Positions 8,012-16,169 of a stretch of DNA of 64,000 nucleotides are shown one piece after another. This DNA comes from Actinomycetota bacterium. Lineage in GTDB: Bacteria; Actinomycetota; Actinomycetes; Streptosporangiales; Streptosporangiaceae. Below the pieces are notes generated by a model that was given only the letters and a program-made list of their open reading frames with translations, did no database searches and was not told where the DNA came from. The first letter of the stretch is position 1. Each line of letters starts with the position of its first letter. The stretch is taken from NCBI GenBank assembly GCA_027314515.1, contig DAHVAR010000091.1, forward strand, positions 27,320 to 91,319, in the 5' to 3' direction. The position numbers were made by a program, and so were the translations under genes.

Positions 8012-10102
8012 GTGCCCACTGAGCTGCCCGAGATCGGCGTCCTGCTCAAGGCGGCGGTGTCCGGGATCCGCGGCGCGCAGCGGCCGGGACAAGTCGCGAT
8101 GGCCGAAGCGGTCCTGCAGGCGATCCAGGCCCGGCGGCATCTGGCCGTGCAGGCCGGGACGGGAACGGGCAAGTCGCTGGCCTACCTTGTGCCCGCGGTC
8201 CGGCACGCACTGGGCGAGCAGGGACAGACGGTCGTCATCTCGACCGCCACGATCGCGCTGCAGCGCCAGCTCATCGAGCGCGACCTGCCCCGGCTGTCGG
8301 CGGCGCTGGCGGACCTGGTGGGCAGGGAGCCGGTGTTCGCGATTCTCAAGGGCCGGCGGAACTACCTGTGCCTGAACAAGGTGCACGGCAGCGCGCAGGA
8401 CGAGCCCGCGGACTCGCTGTTCGACGCGCGATCGGTATCGGCGATCGGGCGGCAGGTGACCCGGCTGCACGACTGGGCGGCGACGACCGACAGCGGGGAC
8501 AGGGACGAGCTCGTTCCCGGCGTGGACGACCGTGCGTGGCGGCAGGTGTCGGTCAACGCGCGGGAGTGCATCGGCGCGGCGAAGTGCCGGTTCGGCAGCA
8601 TGTGCTTCGCCGAGCGGGCACGCGAGGCGGCCGGCGAGGCGGACCTCGTGGTGACGAACCACGCGCTGCTCGCCATCGACGCGATCGAGAACAACATCGT
8701 GCTGCCCGAGCACGATGTCGTGGTCATCGACGAGGCGCACGACCTGGTCGACCGGGTCACCAGCGTGGCATCCGGCGAGCTGTCCGCGGCAGCCGCCGAC
8801 GCGGCGGCCCGCCGGTGCGGCAGGCTGGCGGCGGAGGAGCTGTCCGGCCGGCTGCGTGCCGCGGCCGAAGGCCTCGAGCTGGCGCTGGCCGACACCCCGG
8901 ACGGCCGTCTCGACGTGCTGTCCGAGCAGGTTGAGGAGGCGCTCACCGTCGTCAGGGACGCGGCCGCGGCGTGCGCGGCTGACCTGCGCAGCCAGTCCGG
9001 CGGCGACGACGACGCCGAGCGGCTGACGGCTACCAGAGTCGCGACCGTGGCGCTGGACGAGGTGGCGGAGAACGCCACCCGGATCATCGCCGCCTACGCC
9101 GAGCAGATCGCGGCCAGGCCCGAGGTCGTGTGGCTGGACCGGCCGGCCGGGGAGGAGCCCGCCCGGCCGGACACCCTGCGGGTGGCGCCGTTGCAGGTCG
9201 GCACGCTGCTCGCGGAGCGGTTGTTCAAGCCTCGCACGGTGGTCCTGACGTCGGCGACGCTGACCCTCGGCGGATCATTCGAGCCGCTAGCGCAGCAGTG
9301 GGGCTTGCCGCAGCTGGGCACGCCCGACCGCGCTGCCCGGGCCGCAGTGCCGCCAGTGCCCGCCGCGGGCGAGTCCGGCGGGTCGGCCGAGTCCGGCAGC
9401 GGTGAGCCTGATGCGCCCGGGCTCAACTGGACCGCGCTCGATGTCGGCTCGCCGTTCGACCACCGCCGCAGCGCGATCCTGTATATCGCGCGGCAGCTTC
9501 CGCCGCCAGGCCGCGACGGGCTGTCCGCCGGTTGCCTGACCGAGTTGCGCGAGCTGATCGAGGCGTCCGGCGGGCGGACTCTCGGACTGTTCTCCTCGAT
9601 GCGGGCAGCGCGGCAGGCGGCCGACGCGCTGCGCGGCGAGATCGGCGTGCCGCTGCTGTGCCAGGGGGAGGACTCGACCGGGCTGCTGGTCAGCAAGTTT
9701 GCCGCGGACGAGCAGAGCTGCCTGTTCGGCACGCTGTCGCTCTGGCAGGGCGTCGACGTGCCGGGCCGCTCGCTCCAGCTTGTCGCGATTGACCGGATCC
9801 CGTTCCCCCGGCCGGACGACCCGCTCGCCTCGGCCCGGCAGCGGGCGGTCGCCGCGCACGGCGGTAACGGCTTCATGGCCGTGGCGGCGGCGCAGGCCGC
9901 GCTGCTGCTGGCGCAGGGCACTGGCCGGCTGCTGCGGACCGTCGACGACCGCGGGGTGATCGCCATCCTGGACCCGCGGCTGGCGACCGCCCGGTACAGC
10001 GGTTTCCTGCGGGCGTCGCTGCCGCCGTACTGGAGCACCTACGATGCGCAGGTCGTGCGCAGCGCATTGCGGCGGCTGGCCGCGGCGCCGGCGAAGGCCT
10101 GA
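8012..10102 (+). CDS. dinG: DinG/XPD-family ATP-dependent DNA helicase
   Basis: The 696-residue superfamily 2 helicase has Walker A AGTGTGKSLAYL at about residues 49-60 and a DEAH box in VVIDEAHDLVD at about 237-247. Cysteines in YLCLNK and ARECIGAAKCRFGSMC fit the four ligands of the XPD/DinG 4Fe-4S cluster. The C-terminal helicase domain has SLWQGVDVPG and a final motif QGTGRLLR. It unwinds forked DNA or R-loops 5'-3' in repair. Unlike some DinG proteins it has no exonuclease domain. The start is GTG 8012, immediately before PTELPEIGVLLKAAV. An 82-base gap separates it from the ABC permease, so it is probably its own unit. Confidence 0.9.
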   Translation: MPTELPEIGVLLKAAVSGIRGAQRPGQVAMAEAVLQAIQARRHLAVQAGTGTGKSLAYLVPAVRHALGEQGQTVVISTATIALQRQLIERDLPRLSAALADLVGREPVFAILKGRRNYLCLNKVHGSAQDEPADSLFDARSVSAIGRQVTRLHDWAATTDSGDRDELVPGVDDRAWRQVSVNARECIGAAKCRFGSMCFAERAREAAGEADLVVTNHALLAIDAIENNIVLPEHDVVVIDEAHDLVDRVTSVASGELSAAAADAAARRCGRLAAEELSGRLRAAAEGLELALADTPDGRLDVLSEQVEEALTVVRDAAAACAADLRSQSGGDDDAERLTATRVATVALDEVAENATRIIAAYAEQIAARPEVVWLDRPAGEEPARPDTLRVAPLQVGTLLAERLFKPRTVVLTSATLTLGGSFEPLAQQWGLPQLGTPDRAARAAVPPVPAAGESGGSAESGSGEPDAPGLNWTALDVGSPFDHRRSAILYIARQLPPPGRDGLSAGCLTELRELIEASGGRTLGLFSSMRAARQAADALRGEIGVPLLCQGEDSTGLLVSKFAADEQSCLFGTLSLWQGVDVPGRSLQLVAIDRIPFPRPDDPLASARQRAVAAHGGNGFMAVAAAQAALLLAQGTGRLLRTVDDRGVIAILDPRLATARYSGFLRASLPPYWSTYDAQVVRSALRRLAAAPAKA

Positions 10103-10144
10103 CCGACCGGCGAGGCGGAAGGCACAGCAGCGCACTGGGGAGAT

Positions 10145-10162
10145 GCCGGCAACACCGCCGGC
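10145..10162 (+). terminator. Short GC hairpin after the helicase gene
   Basis: GCCGGC (10145-10150) is separated by AACACC from a second GCCGGC (10157-10162), giving a 6-bp stem with a 6-base loop, followed by TT. It lies 43 bases after the helicase stop. It is a weak terminator candidate and could be chance in GC-rich DNA. Confidence 0.3.
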
Positions 10163-10195
10163 TTCGCTTGCAAGGTTTCGAACCCTGGAAGGCCG

Positions 10196-10444
10196 ATGTC
10201 CGCGGATCTAGCGCGAGGGCCGCAGATCGAAATCCCGTTGCCCGCAGATCTAAAGCCCGACACCCTTCTTCGCGCCAGGAGCAGCGGGCTCAAGAAGGCC
10301 GACTACCTCGCGCGAATCGCCTGCGGCGGCTATCCGGGTGCATTCCGAAGGGACACCCCGGGGCGCCGCAACCGACTCTTTTCCAGCCACCTGAACGACA
10401 TCATGGTGCGGGATGTCAGGCAGGTCGCGAAGATCGAGCGCGCA
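10196..10444 (+). pseudogene. Remnant of a DUF4143-type AAA ATPase
   Basis: One frame encodes about 65 residues that fit the start of the DUF4143 region of COG1373 ATPases. It includes SSGLKKADYLARIACGGYP and, further on, SSHLNDIMVRDVRQVAKIER, which matches the family's dYl.tllerDvrdl.. signature. The upstream AAA ATPase domain and the rest of DUF4143 are missing, and the frame turns into low-information sequence after about 10444. A 145-residue open frame does run to 10633. I read it as a relic left by deletion and frameshift. Intact relatives are often toxin-antitoxin-like or mobile accessory genes. Confidence 0.6.
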
Positions 10445-10674
10445 TCGGGTCGATGCCCGTCGCGTTGGCCGAGTTTGGCAAGGCGGCTCCGTCGTGCTGC
10501 AGAACGCGATCGCCGACGATGCGACGATCGCGGCGGTTTCTTGCGGGTGTCGCTGGCGCCGGACTGGAGCGCCTACGGCCGGCACTATCGCCGGGCCAGT
10601 TTGCAATGTCAAGGCGCGAGCTTGCCGTCGTGATCCCGCCAGCAATGCCCGTTCCCGGCCCTGATCCTGGGGTT

Positions 10675-11205
10675 ATGAGAACACTGGCAGATTCAAGGAC
10701 GAGCTTTGAAGTGCGCGCTATCACGCCTGACGTGCTCGCCGAGTTGCGCAACGCGGACGATGCAGGCAACGCTGCGGTCTTGCGGACCGATCCCGACGGT
10801 GGCGCGCCGCTGCGCTGCTGCCTGCGGCGGACCTGGCCGGGCGAGCACGTAGCGCTGGTGTCTTACGCGCCGCTGCGCCGGTGGGCCAGCGAGACCGGCG
10901 CGCAGCCGGGCCCGTATGACGAGGTCGGACCGGTCTTCATTCATCCGGCAGAGTGCGACGGGCCAGACGGGACCGGGTATCCGGCGGCGTTCGCGACGAG
11001 CGCTCGTGTGCTGCGCGCCTACCACGCCGACGGCCACATCCTGGGCGGGCGGCTGGTGGCGGGTGATCCGGACGGTAGTCCGGTGCCGGTCGAGTCAGCG
11101 CTCGCGGAGATGTTCGCCGAGCCGGCCGTGGCGCTGGTGCACGGCAGGGCCGTCGAGTTCGGGTGTTTCACCTTCGAGGCGCGCAGGGTGCGCGAGCTCG
11201 GCTAG
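10675..11205 (+). CDS. DUF1203 domain protein
   Basis: The 176-residue protein belongs to the DUF1203 family of unknown function. Characteristic parts are PLRCCLRR near residue 44, VALVSYAPL at about 58, EVGPVFIHPAEC at about 83, and FECFTFEARR-like (FGCFTFEARRVRELG) at the end. ATG 10675, with TGGGG just upstream, is chosen because the protein then starts at the family's usual position (FEVRAITPDVLAELR). The longer open frame upstream runs through the DUF4143 remnant. A strong terminator follows 15 bases after the stop. Confidence 0.8.
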   Translation: MRTLADSRTSFEVRAITPDVLAELRNADDAGNAAVLRTDPDGGAPLRCCLRRTWPGEHVALVSYAPLRRWASETGAQPGPYDEVGPVFIHPAECDGPDGTGYPAAFATSARVLRAYHADGHILGGRLVAGDPDGSPVPVESALAEMFAEPAVALVHGRAVEFGCFTFEARRVRELG

Positions 11206-11220
11206 GCCGAGGCGGCGGGA

Positions 11221-11262
11221 GCCGTGCTGCGCTGTCCTGGCCAGCGGCGCAGCACGGCTTTT
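11221..11262 (+). terminator. Rho-independent terminator after the DUF1203 gene
   Basis: GCCGTGCTGCGC (11221-11232) pairs perfectly with GCGCAGCACGGC (11247-11258). The 12-bp stem has a 14-base loop and is followed directly by TTTT. It lies between the convergent DUF1203 and pirin genes; the T tract is only on the rightward strand, so it mainly serves DUF1203. Confidence 0.82.
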
Positions 11263-11271
11263 GCGTGCTCG

Positions 11272-12270
11272 TTACAGGACGTCGTGGCCGGGGTGGGGCT
11301 GGTCAGGCAGCGGCGTGCGCACTGCCGGGATCGTGCCAAGCCGGCCGGCCTGGTAGTCCTCGAAGGCCCGGACGAGTTCCGCCCTGGTATTCATCACGAA
11401 CGGACCGTAGGCCGCGACCGGTTCGCGGATCGGCTGTCCGCCGAGGACCAGCACGTCCAGCTTCTCGCCCGGGCCGTCCATGATCCGCTGCGCGCCGAGC
11501 GTCAGCACGTCACCGGCGCCGAACACGGCAAGCTGGCCGGTCCTCACCGGGCGCCGGGCAGCGCCGACCGTCCCCGAGCCGGCCAGTACGTAGCCGAGTG
11601 CGTTGAAGTCCGGCCGCCAGGGCAGCCGGAACTCAGCGCCCGGCTCCACGGTCACGTGCAGGAGAGTGATCGGGGTATGGGTGACGCCAGGGCCCGCATG
11701 CCCGTCAAGCTCGCCGGCTATAACCCGTACCAGGGCGCCGCCATCGGCGGAGCTGAGCAGCGCCACCTGACCAGCGCGAATGTCCTGGTAGCGCGGCGGG
11801 GCCAGCTTCAGCCGGGACGGCAGGTTCACCCAGAGCTGGAAGCCATGGAACAGGCCACCGCTCATCACCAGGTCTTCGGGCGGCTCTTCGATGTGCAGGA
11901 TGCCCCCGCCGGCGGTCATCCACTGCGTGTCGCCGTTGGTGATCAGGCCGCCGCCGCCATTGGAGTCCTGATGGCGGAAGACGCCGTCGATGATGTAGGT
12001 CACGGTCTCGAAGCCGCGGTGCGGGTGCCAGGACGTGCCCTTCGGCTCGCCCGGCGCGTAGTCGACCTCGCCCATCTGGTCCATGTGAATGAAGGGATCC
12101 AGTGCCCGCAGTTCGACGCCGGCGAAGGCGCGGCGAACCGGGAAGCCCTCGCCCTCGAACCCGGACGGTGCTGTCGTGACCGACAGGACGGGCCGGTCCG
12201 CGGCCGTTGCCGGATCCGGTTCGCTGATGCGCGGGAGCACCAGGATGTCTTCGACTGTCACCGCTGGCAT
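11272..12270 (-). CDS. Pirin family protein
   Basis: The 332-residue bicupin has the pirin N-terminal metal site in SWHPHRGFETVTYIIDG (HPHRG) and the paired ligands in GGGILHIEE. The pirin C-terminal domain follows with a typical GTVGAARRPVRTGQ strand pair. Pirins bind Fe(II); some act as quercetin dioxygenases, others as redox-sensitive regulators, and the sequence does not decide. ATG 12270 has a good ribosome site (GGAGGA) seven bases upstream. The gene is monocistronic in view of the divergent or unrelated neighbours. Confidence 0.88.
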   Translation of the reverse strand: MPAVTVEDILVLPRISEPDPATAADRPVLSVTTAPSGFEGEGFPVRRAFAGVELRALDPFIHMDQMGEVDYAPGEPKGTSWHPHRGFETVTYIIDGVFRHQDSNGGGGLITNGDTQWMTAGGGILHIEEPPEDLVMSGGLFHGFQLWVNLPSRLKLAPPRYQDIRAGQVALLSSADGGALVRVIAGELDGHAGPGVTHTPITLLHVTVEPGAEFRLPWRPDFNALGYVLAGSGTVGAARRPVRTGQLAVFGAGDVLTLGAQRIMDGPGEKLDVLVLGGQPIREPVAAYGPFVMNTRAELVRAFEDYQAGRLGTIPAVRTPLPDQPHPGHDVL

Positions 12271-12645
12271 GGCGTCCTCCGTCTACTAGTCTGCCTGGTC
12301 AGCCGGCGCCTGTCGGCCGCTGGCCCGCCGCAGGGAACATTGATTGAATGCGCAACATTCCCTGTGGCGAGCAGGAATCCCAATAAAGCCGACATAGCGC
12401 GCCGTCACGTCAACGGACTGCCAAGTTGAGCCCACGCGACAGTGATCTGTGTCACATAATGAAACCAGCTTCGGTAGCGTGGCGTCAGATCCTCATCACG
12501 CACCGTGATGCCCCCGATATGACTCCGGCTGGTCAGCTGCGACAGGCGGTCTGGCCAGCCGGCTTCCACCACAGTGAATAACCGAGCGCCTCGTGCCCTG
12601 TCCCGCTTCCGGGGACAGGGCACGAGGCGTTGCGCTGCGGTCACG
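12271..12645. other. 375-base intergenic stretch
   Basis: This region separates the pirin start from the end of the TetR/MFS operon, both leftward. Apart from the perfect hairpin at 12587-12629 I see no gene. The 79-codon leftward frame at 12405-12644 reads through the hairpin and resembles nothing. Near the pirin start, AGGGAA (12333-12338) and TTCCCT (12358-12363) form a loose inverted pair, but the match is too short to call an operator. Confidence 0.5.
12587..12629 (-). terminator. Perfect 18-bp hairpin after the TetR/MFS operon
   Basis: CGCCTCGTGCCCTGTCCC (12587-12604) pairs without mismatch with 12612-12629 around a 7-base loop (GCTTCCG), and two further pairs including a wobble extend it. 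It sits 16 bases past the tetR stop on the leftward strand. There is no T tract, so it would be an intrinsic terminator of the GC-hairpin type seen in actinobacteria, or an mRNA 3'-end stabiliser. Confidence 0.65.
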
Positions 12646-13278
12646 TCACAGCGGCAGGCCCTGCTCGAGGTGGGCCAGCGCCTTGTCGATGCGCCCGAAC
12701 AGCCCGGCCACGTCGGACATCCCGTCGGCAGTCCAGGTGTCCTCGCCGTAGCTGGTCGTGACGGACATGATCACGCCGATGACAGCGCCGGCCAGGTTGC
12801 GCACCTCGAAGTCGTCGGCGCTCCGGCCCGTTCGCCTGGCAATCGACTCCGCTATCTGGTTAATCGTCCGGACGAACTCGTCGACTGCCCGCGCCCGCAC
12901 TTCGGGAACAGTTGCCGCCAGCTCCGCGGTGTCCCGGAACCGGACCAGGTCCTCCGGGCTCAGTGACGCCAGGGTGGCGGCGGAGGCGGCACGGAACGCG
13001 GCGATCGGGCTCAGCTCAGGCGGCTGGGCCGCGAGCGCCTCAGCCGTGACGATATCCAGGTCGTCCTGCAGAACCACGTCTTCCTTGGTGGGGAAGTACC
13101 GGAAGAACGTGGCCGGCGAGACTTCCGCCGCATCGGCGATCTGCTCGATGGTCGTGGCAGCATAGCCCTGCTCGCGGAAGAGCCGGAGCGCCTGCTGCCG
13201 GATGGCAACGCGCGTCCTGGCCTTCTTTCGCTCGCGGAGGCCCGGCTGCCGGGCAGCCATGTCGGTCATGCCAGTCAT
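12646..13278 (-). CDS. TetR family transcriptional regulator
   Basis: The 210-residue regulator has a typical TetR DNA-binding domain: RVAIRQQALRLFREQGYAA, then TTIEQIADAAEVSPATFFRY, ending in FPTKEDVV. The C-terminal ligand domain ends with RIDKALAHLEQ. ATG 13278 overlaps the stop of the MFS gene as ATGA, so the two are translationally coupled and the protein presumably represses its own efflux operon. In-frame ATGs at 13269 and 13260 are alternatives. A likely operator lies ahead of the operon at 15001-15011. Confidence 0.88.
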   Translation of the reverse strand: MTGMTDMAARQPGLRERKKARTRVAIRQQALRLFREQGYAATTIEQIADAAEVSPATFFRYFPTKEDVVLQDDLDIVTAEALAAQPPELSPIAAFRAASAATLASLSPEDLVRFRDTAELAATVPEVRARAVDEFVRTINQIAESIARRTGRSADDFEVRNLAGAVIGVIMSVTTSYGEDTWTADGMSDVAGLFGRIDKALAHLEQGLPL

Positions 13279-14960
13279 TCTGCCCCGGCGGCATCCAATT
13301 CCGCGCTGCCGGCCCCGCCGGCGTCCCCGCCGCTGCCGGCCCCGCCGGCGTCCCCGGCGGCCTCGCGTGGCGCGATCCCGGCGGGGCCGCCCGGGCGGCC
13401 CGGCCGCCGGGGCAGGAACACGGCGGCCAGCACGGCCGCCGCTGCCGCGATCGCCGCGCAGACCCAGAGCATCAGGTCGACGCCGCTGGCGTACGCGATG
13501 TGCACGGCCGTGAGTAGCGATGCCGAGCCGAGCCTGGCAGCGACGATGACGCCGGCTCCGACGCTGCTCTTCGCTGCCGCGAGCGCGGCCGGCGGCTGGC
13601 TGGCGGTGAGGTGGCTGGCGGCGAGGTGGCTGCGGTACACCGAATTCAGCACGGTACCGAGCACCGCGATGCCGATTGTCGCGCCCACCTGGCGGGCCGC
13701 GGTCATGAGCGCTGAGCCGGACCCGCTGCGCTCCGCCGCCAGCGCGCTGAGCGCGGCGTTCAGCATAGTCGGCATCGCGAGGCCAAGGCCAAGACCGGTC
13801 ACCGCGAACCACGTGCACATGAAACCCGCGCCACTAGCTGGCGACGTAGCCGTGCCGACGGCGAGCGCCGCGGCCATGACCGCGAACCCGCCGGCGCCGA
13901 CCGGCCGCATGCCGAGCACCGGCGGACGGCCAGGGCCGCCGTCGCCCGCCTTGCGCGTGCTCTGCAGCCGCTGCCCGATGCCGAGCCCGACCACAAGGCC
14001 GCCGATCAGCGGCAGCATCCGGATGCCGCTGGCCATCGAGTCGAGCCCGCTGACGTCCAGGAAGAACTGCGGCATCGCGAACGTCAGGCCGAACAGCGCG
14101 AAGGAGATCATCGTCGACAGTGCCGTCCCCCAGGTGAACCCCGGGGCGGCAAACAAGCTCAGGTCGACCAGTGGCTGGCCGCGGCCACGACGGCCGGCCG
14201 CACGCTCCCAGGCCGTGAACAGCCCGAGCAATGCCGCGCCGGCCGCCATCGCGGCGACTGCGAGAACGTCTGACCATCCGTACTGCCCGGCCCGGATGAC
14301 GCCGTAGGTCAGGATGGCCAGGCCGGCGCTGGAGAGGAGCACGCCGATGACATCGATGCGCAGGCGTCCGGTGCCGCGCGACTCGGGCAGCAGGAACATC
14401 ACCGCTGCCAGCGCCAGCACGACGACCGGAACGTTGATCAGGAACACCGATCCCCACCAGTAGTGGTCGAGCAGCCAGCCGCCGAGGATCGGGCCGAGCG
14501 GGTAGCCGAGGAAGGTCGCCCCGCCGACGATGGCGATCGCCTTCGGGCGCTCCGCAGGCGTGAACATCACCGGCAGGACGGCAAGCGCGAGCGGCATGAT
14601 GACGGCGGCCGCGAGCCCGAGCACCGCGCGCGCCGCGATGAGTTCGCCGGGCGATGACGCGTAGGCGCACGCGGCCGAAGCGGCGCCGAAGACTGCGAGC
14701 GCGCACATCAGCAGCTTCTTCCTGCCGACCCGGTCGCCGACAAGCCCGGCGGGCAGCAGCGCCGCGGCCAGGACCAGGCTGTAGGCGTCGACGAACCACT
14801 GCAGGTCGCCAGTGGAAGCGTGCAGGTCGACGGCCAGCGTCGGCAAGGCAAGCGAGAGGACGAACAGGTCGAGGCCGACGACCAGGACGCTGACCGCCAG
14901 CGCTCCGAGTGCCCACCAGCGACGGCTGCCGCCGCCGGCCGTGAACTCGACATGGCGCAC
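13275..14960 (-). CDS. MFS drug efflux transporter (DHA2/EmrB-QacA type)
   Basis: The 561-residue transporter has about 14 hydrophobic helices. Motif A is GDRVGRKKLLM after helix 2, and motif C-like LGYPLGPILGGWLLD in helix 5 marks drug:H+ antiporters. The C-terminal 40 residues are low-complexity Gly/Ala, encoded by a 27-bp direct duplication (13305-13331 and 13332-13358). The GTG start at 14960 is preferred: GGAGGTG lies 7 bases upstream, whereas the in-frame TTG at 14975 lies within that ribosome site. It is followed by, and overlaps, the tetR gene. The substrate is unknown. Confidence 0.87.
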   Translation of the reverse strand: MRHVEFTAGGGSRRWWALGALAVSVLVVGLDLFVLSLALPTLAVDLHASTGDLQWFVDAYSLVLAAALLPAGLVGDRVGRKKLLMCALAVFGAASAACAYASSPGELIAARAVLGLAAAVIMPLALAVLPVMFTPAERPKAIAIVGGATFLGYPLGPILGGWLLDHYWWGSVFLINVPVVVLALAAVMFLLPESRGTGRLRIDVIGVLLSSAGLAILTYGVIRAGQYGWSDVLAVAAMAAGAALLGLFTAWERAAGRRGRGQPLVDLSLFAAPGFTWGTALSTMISFALFGLTFAMPQFFLDVSGLDSMASGIRMLPLIGGLVVGLGIGQRLQSTRKAGDGGPGRPPVLGMRPVGAGGFAVMAAALAVGTATSPASGAGFMCTWFAVTGLGLGLAMPTMLNAALSALAAERSGSGSALMTAARQVGATIGIAVLGTVLNSVYRSHLAASHLTASQPPAALAAAKSSVGAGVIVAARLGSASLLTAVHIAYASGVDLMLWVCAAIAAAAAVLAAVFLPRRPGRPGGPAGIAPREAAGDAGGAGSGGDAGGAGSAELDAAGAE

Positions 14961-15000
14961 GGGGCTCACCTCCAATCACGCAAGTGACTCTTATACGAGA

Positions 15001-15011
15001 TTGACTGTCAA
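15001..15011. promoter_or_regulatory. Palindromic operator candidate upstream of the MFS/tetR operon
   Basis: TTGACTGTCAA is a perfect 5-1-5 palindrome in an AT-rich patch between the leftward MFS gene and the rightward VOC gene. On the leftward strand TTGACA is part of it and TATAAG lies 10 bases further on, so a regulator bound here would cover a leftward promoter region. The binding protein is inferred to be the neighbouring TetR. Confidence 0.45.
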
Positions 15012-15139
15012 ATCAGAGACTACATCAAGATAGCCTGAGCCGGCTCGGACATCTCGGCCATCGCGAAGCCGCGGACCCGCATGGTGCCGACGCCTGAGCT
15101 CTGGCTGGCAGACTGGTGACGGAGATAAGGAGTCAGCCA

Positions 15140-15658
15140 ATGCCACAGCCACAAGGCGAGGAGCTTGCCCGCGTTCGTGCCCGCCGGGAGGAGCTGCGCA
15201 CGCAGTATCTGCGCCCGCTAGCCGACCGTCCGCCGTCGACCGTCAGCGGGGTGCATCACCTCGCGCTGATCTGCAAGGACGCGGAAGAGACGATCGAGTT
15301 CTACCAGGAGTTCCTTGGTTTCCCGCTAGTCGAGCTAGTGGAGAACCGCGACTATGCCGGCTCCAACCACTTCTTCTTCGACATCGGCAACCACAACCTG
15401 CTCGGCTTCTTTGACTTTCCCGGCCATGACCATCCGGCCTGGCAGGAGACCATCGGCGGCGTGCAGCATCTGGCAATCTCGGTGTCGGCCGCACAGTTCG
15501 CAGCGGCGAAGGAGAAACTCGACGCTGCCGGGATCGACTACCTCGGCCCGGACCGCGGCGCTGACAACAGCATGTACTTCCGCGACCCCAATGGTGTCGG
15601 CCTGGAACTGTACCGGGAAGACCTCGGGACGTTTGAGGGCGAGTTGCTGGTCGAGTAG
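15140..15658 (+). CDS. VOC (glyoxalase/dioxygenase fold) family protein
   Basis: The 172-residue protein is a two-module vicinal-oxygen-chelate protein. Module one starts VSGVHHLALICKDAEET and module two has GGVQHLAISV and ends with FRDPNGVGLELYRED. The His in HHLAL, the His in QHLAI and the Glu in GLELY fit the VOC metal-ligand positions. It resembles the actinobacterial dioxygenase-like VOC proteins, not glyoxalase I proper. ATG 15140 has AAGGAG 7 bases upstream; the in-frame codon at 15116 lacks one. It diverges from the MFS operon and may share its control region. Confidence 0.82.
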   Translation: MPQPQGEELARVRARREELRTQYLRPLADRPPSTVSGVHHLALICKDAEETIEFYQEFLGFPLVELVENRDYAGSNHFFFDIGNHNLLGFFDFPGHDHPAWQETIGGVQHLAISVSAAQFAAAKEKLDAAGIDYLGPDRGADNSMYFRDPNGVGLELYREDLGTFEGELLVE

Positions 15659-15667
15659 GAAGGGCCA

Positions 15668-15684
15668 CCCGCCAGCTCAGCGGG
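15668..15684. terminator. Small hairpin between convergent genes
   Basis: CCCGC (15668-15672) and GCGGG (15680-15684) form a 5-bp stem with a 7-base loop between the convergent VOC and DUF3052 genes. It is a weak candidate without a T tract. Confidence 0.28.
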
Positions 15685-15710
15685 ACCTGCGCTGCCTGTT
15701 CTTGACGAAT

Positions 15711-16133
15711 TCAGGCCCGGTGCTCGCGGCGGATCACCAGGCGGAGCCCGGACCAGGTGTCGTCGATCCCGCACACCTTGTTGTCCACCAGCCCGGTCGG
15801 CAGCACGATATCCCGGATGGCCTGGTCGGTTACGTCTGTCGGCACCTTGCTGGTCCGCTTGGGCCAGGCGATCCATAGTCCGCATGCCGGAGCCATCCGG
15901 GCGCGTAGCCTCGGCAGCTCTGCCTCCAATTCAGCACGGCGGGTGACGAAGGCCACGATGACGTCGTAATGCGCGTCATCCGACAGGTCGGTATGCAGCC
16001 TGGCGACGTCGGGCAGTTCGGCGAGCGTGTCCTCGAACGCCTCGGGCGCGCCGATCAGTGCCACCTCGTCGCCTTCGCCGATGCCGAGCTTGCGAGCGAG
16101 CGGAGTTCCGCGGTCACCGGTCCCCTCAGGCAT
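15711..16133 (-). CDS. DUF3052 family protein
   Basis: The 140-residue protein matches the actinobacterial DUF3052 family. The N-terminal LARKLGIGEGDEVALIGAP gives way to a Rossmann-like half with YDVIVAFVTRRAELEAEL and CGLWIAWPKRTSKVPTD, and the end GIDDTWSGLRLVIRREHR. The function is unknown; the aminoacyl-phosphate-like KRTSK segment is conserved in the family. ATG 16133 has GGGAGG 4-9 bases upstream. It is the last gene of a leftward group behind the XdhC-like protein, with 36 bases between them. Confidence 0.85.
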   Translation of the reverse strand: MPEGTGDRGTPLARKLGIGEGDEVALIGAPEAFEDTLAELPDVARLHTDLSDDAHYDVIVAFVTRRAELEAELPRLRARMAPACGLWIAWPKRTSKVPTDVTDQAIRDIVLPTGLVDNKVCGIDDTWSGLRLVIRREHRA

Positions 16134-16169
16134 CCGTCCTCCCGCGACGGCTCAGCAGGTAAAGACGGC

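Noticed and set aside
10169..10185. GGTTTCGAACCC, resembling a tRNA T-arm or an att remnant
   Set aside because: The flanks do not pair as a T stem, no acceptor or anticodon arm is present, and no tRNA can be folded around it.
12405..12644. 79-codon leftward frame
   Set aside because: It reads through the perfect hairpin and has no ribosome site or similarity.
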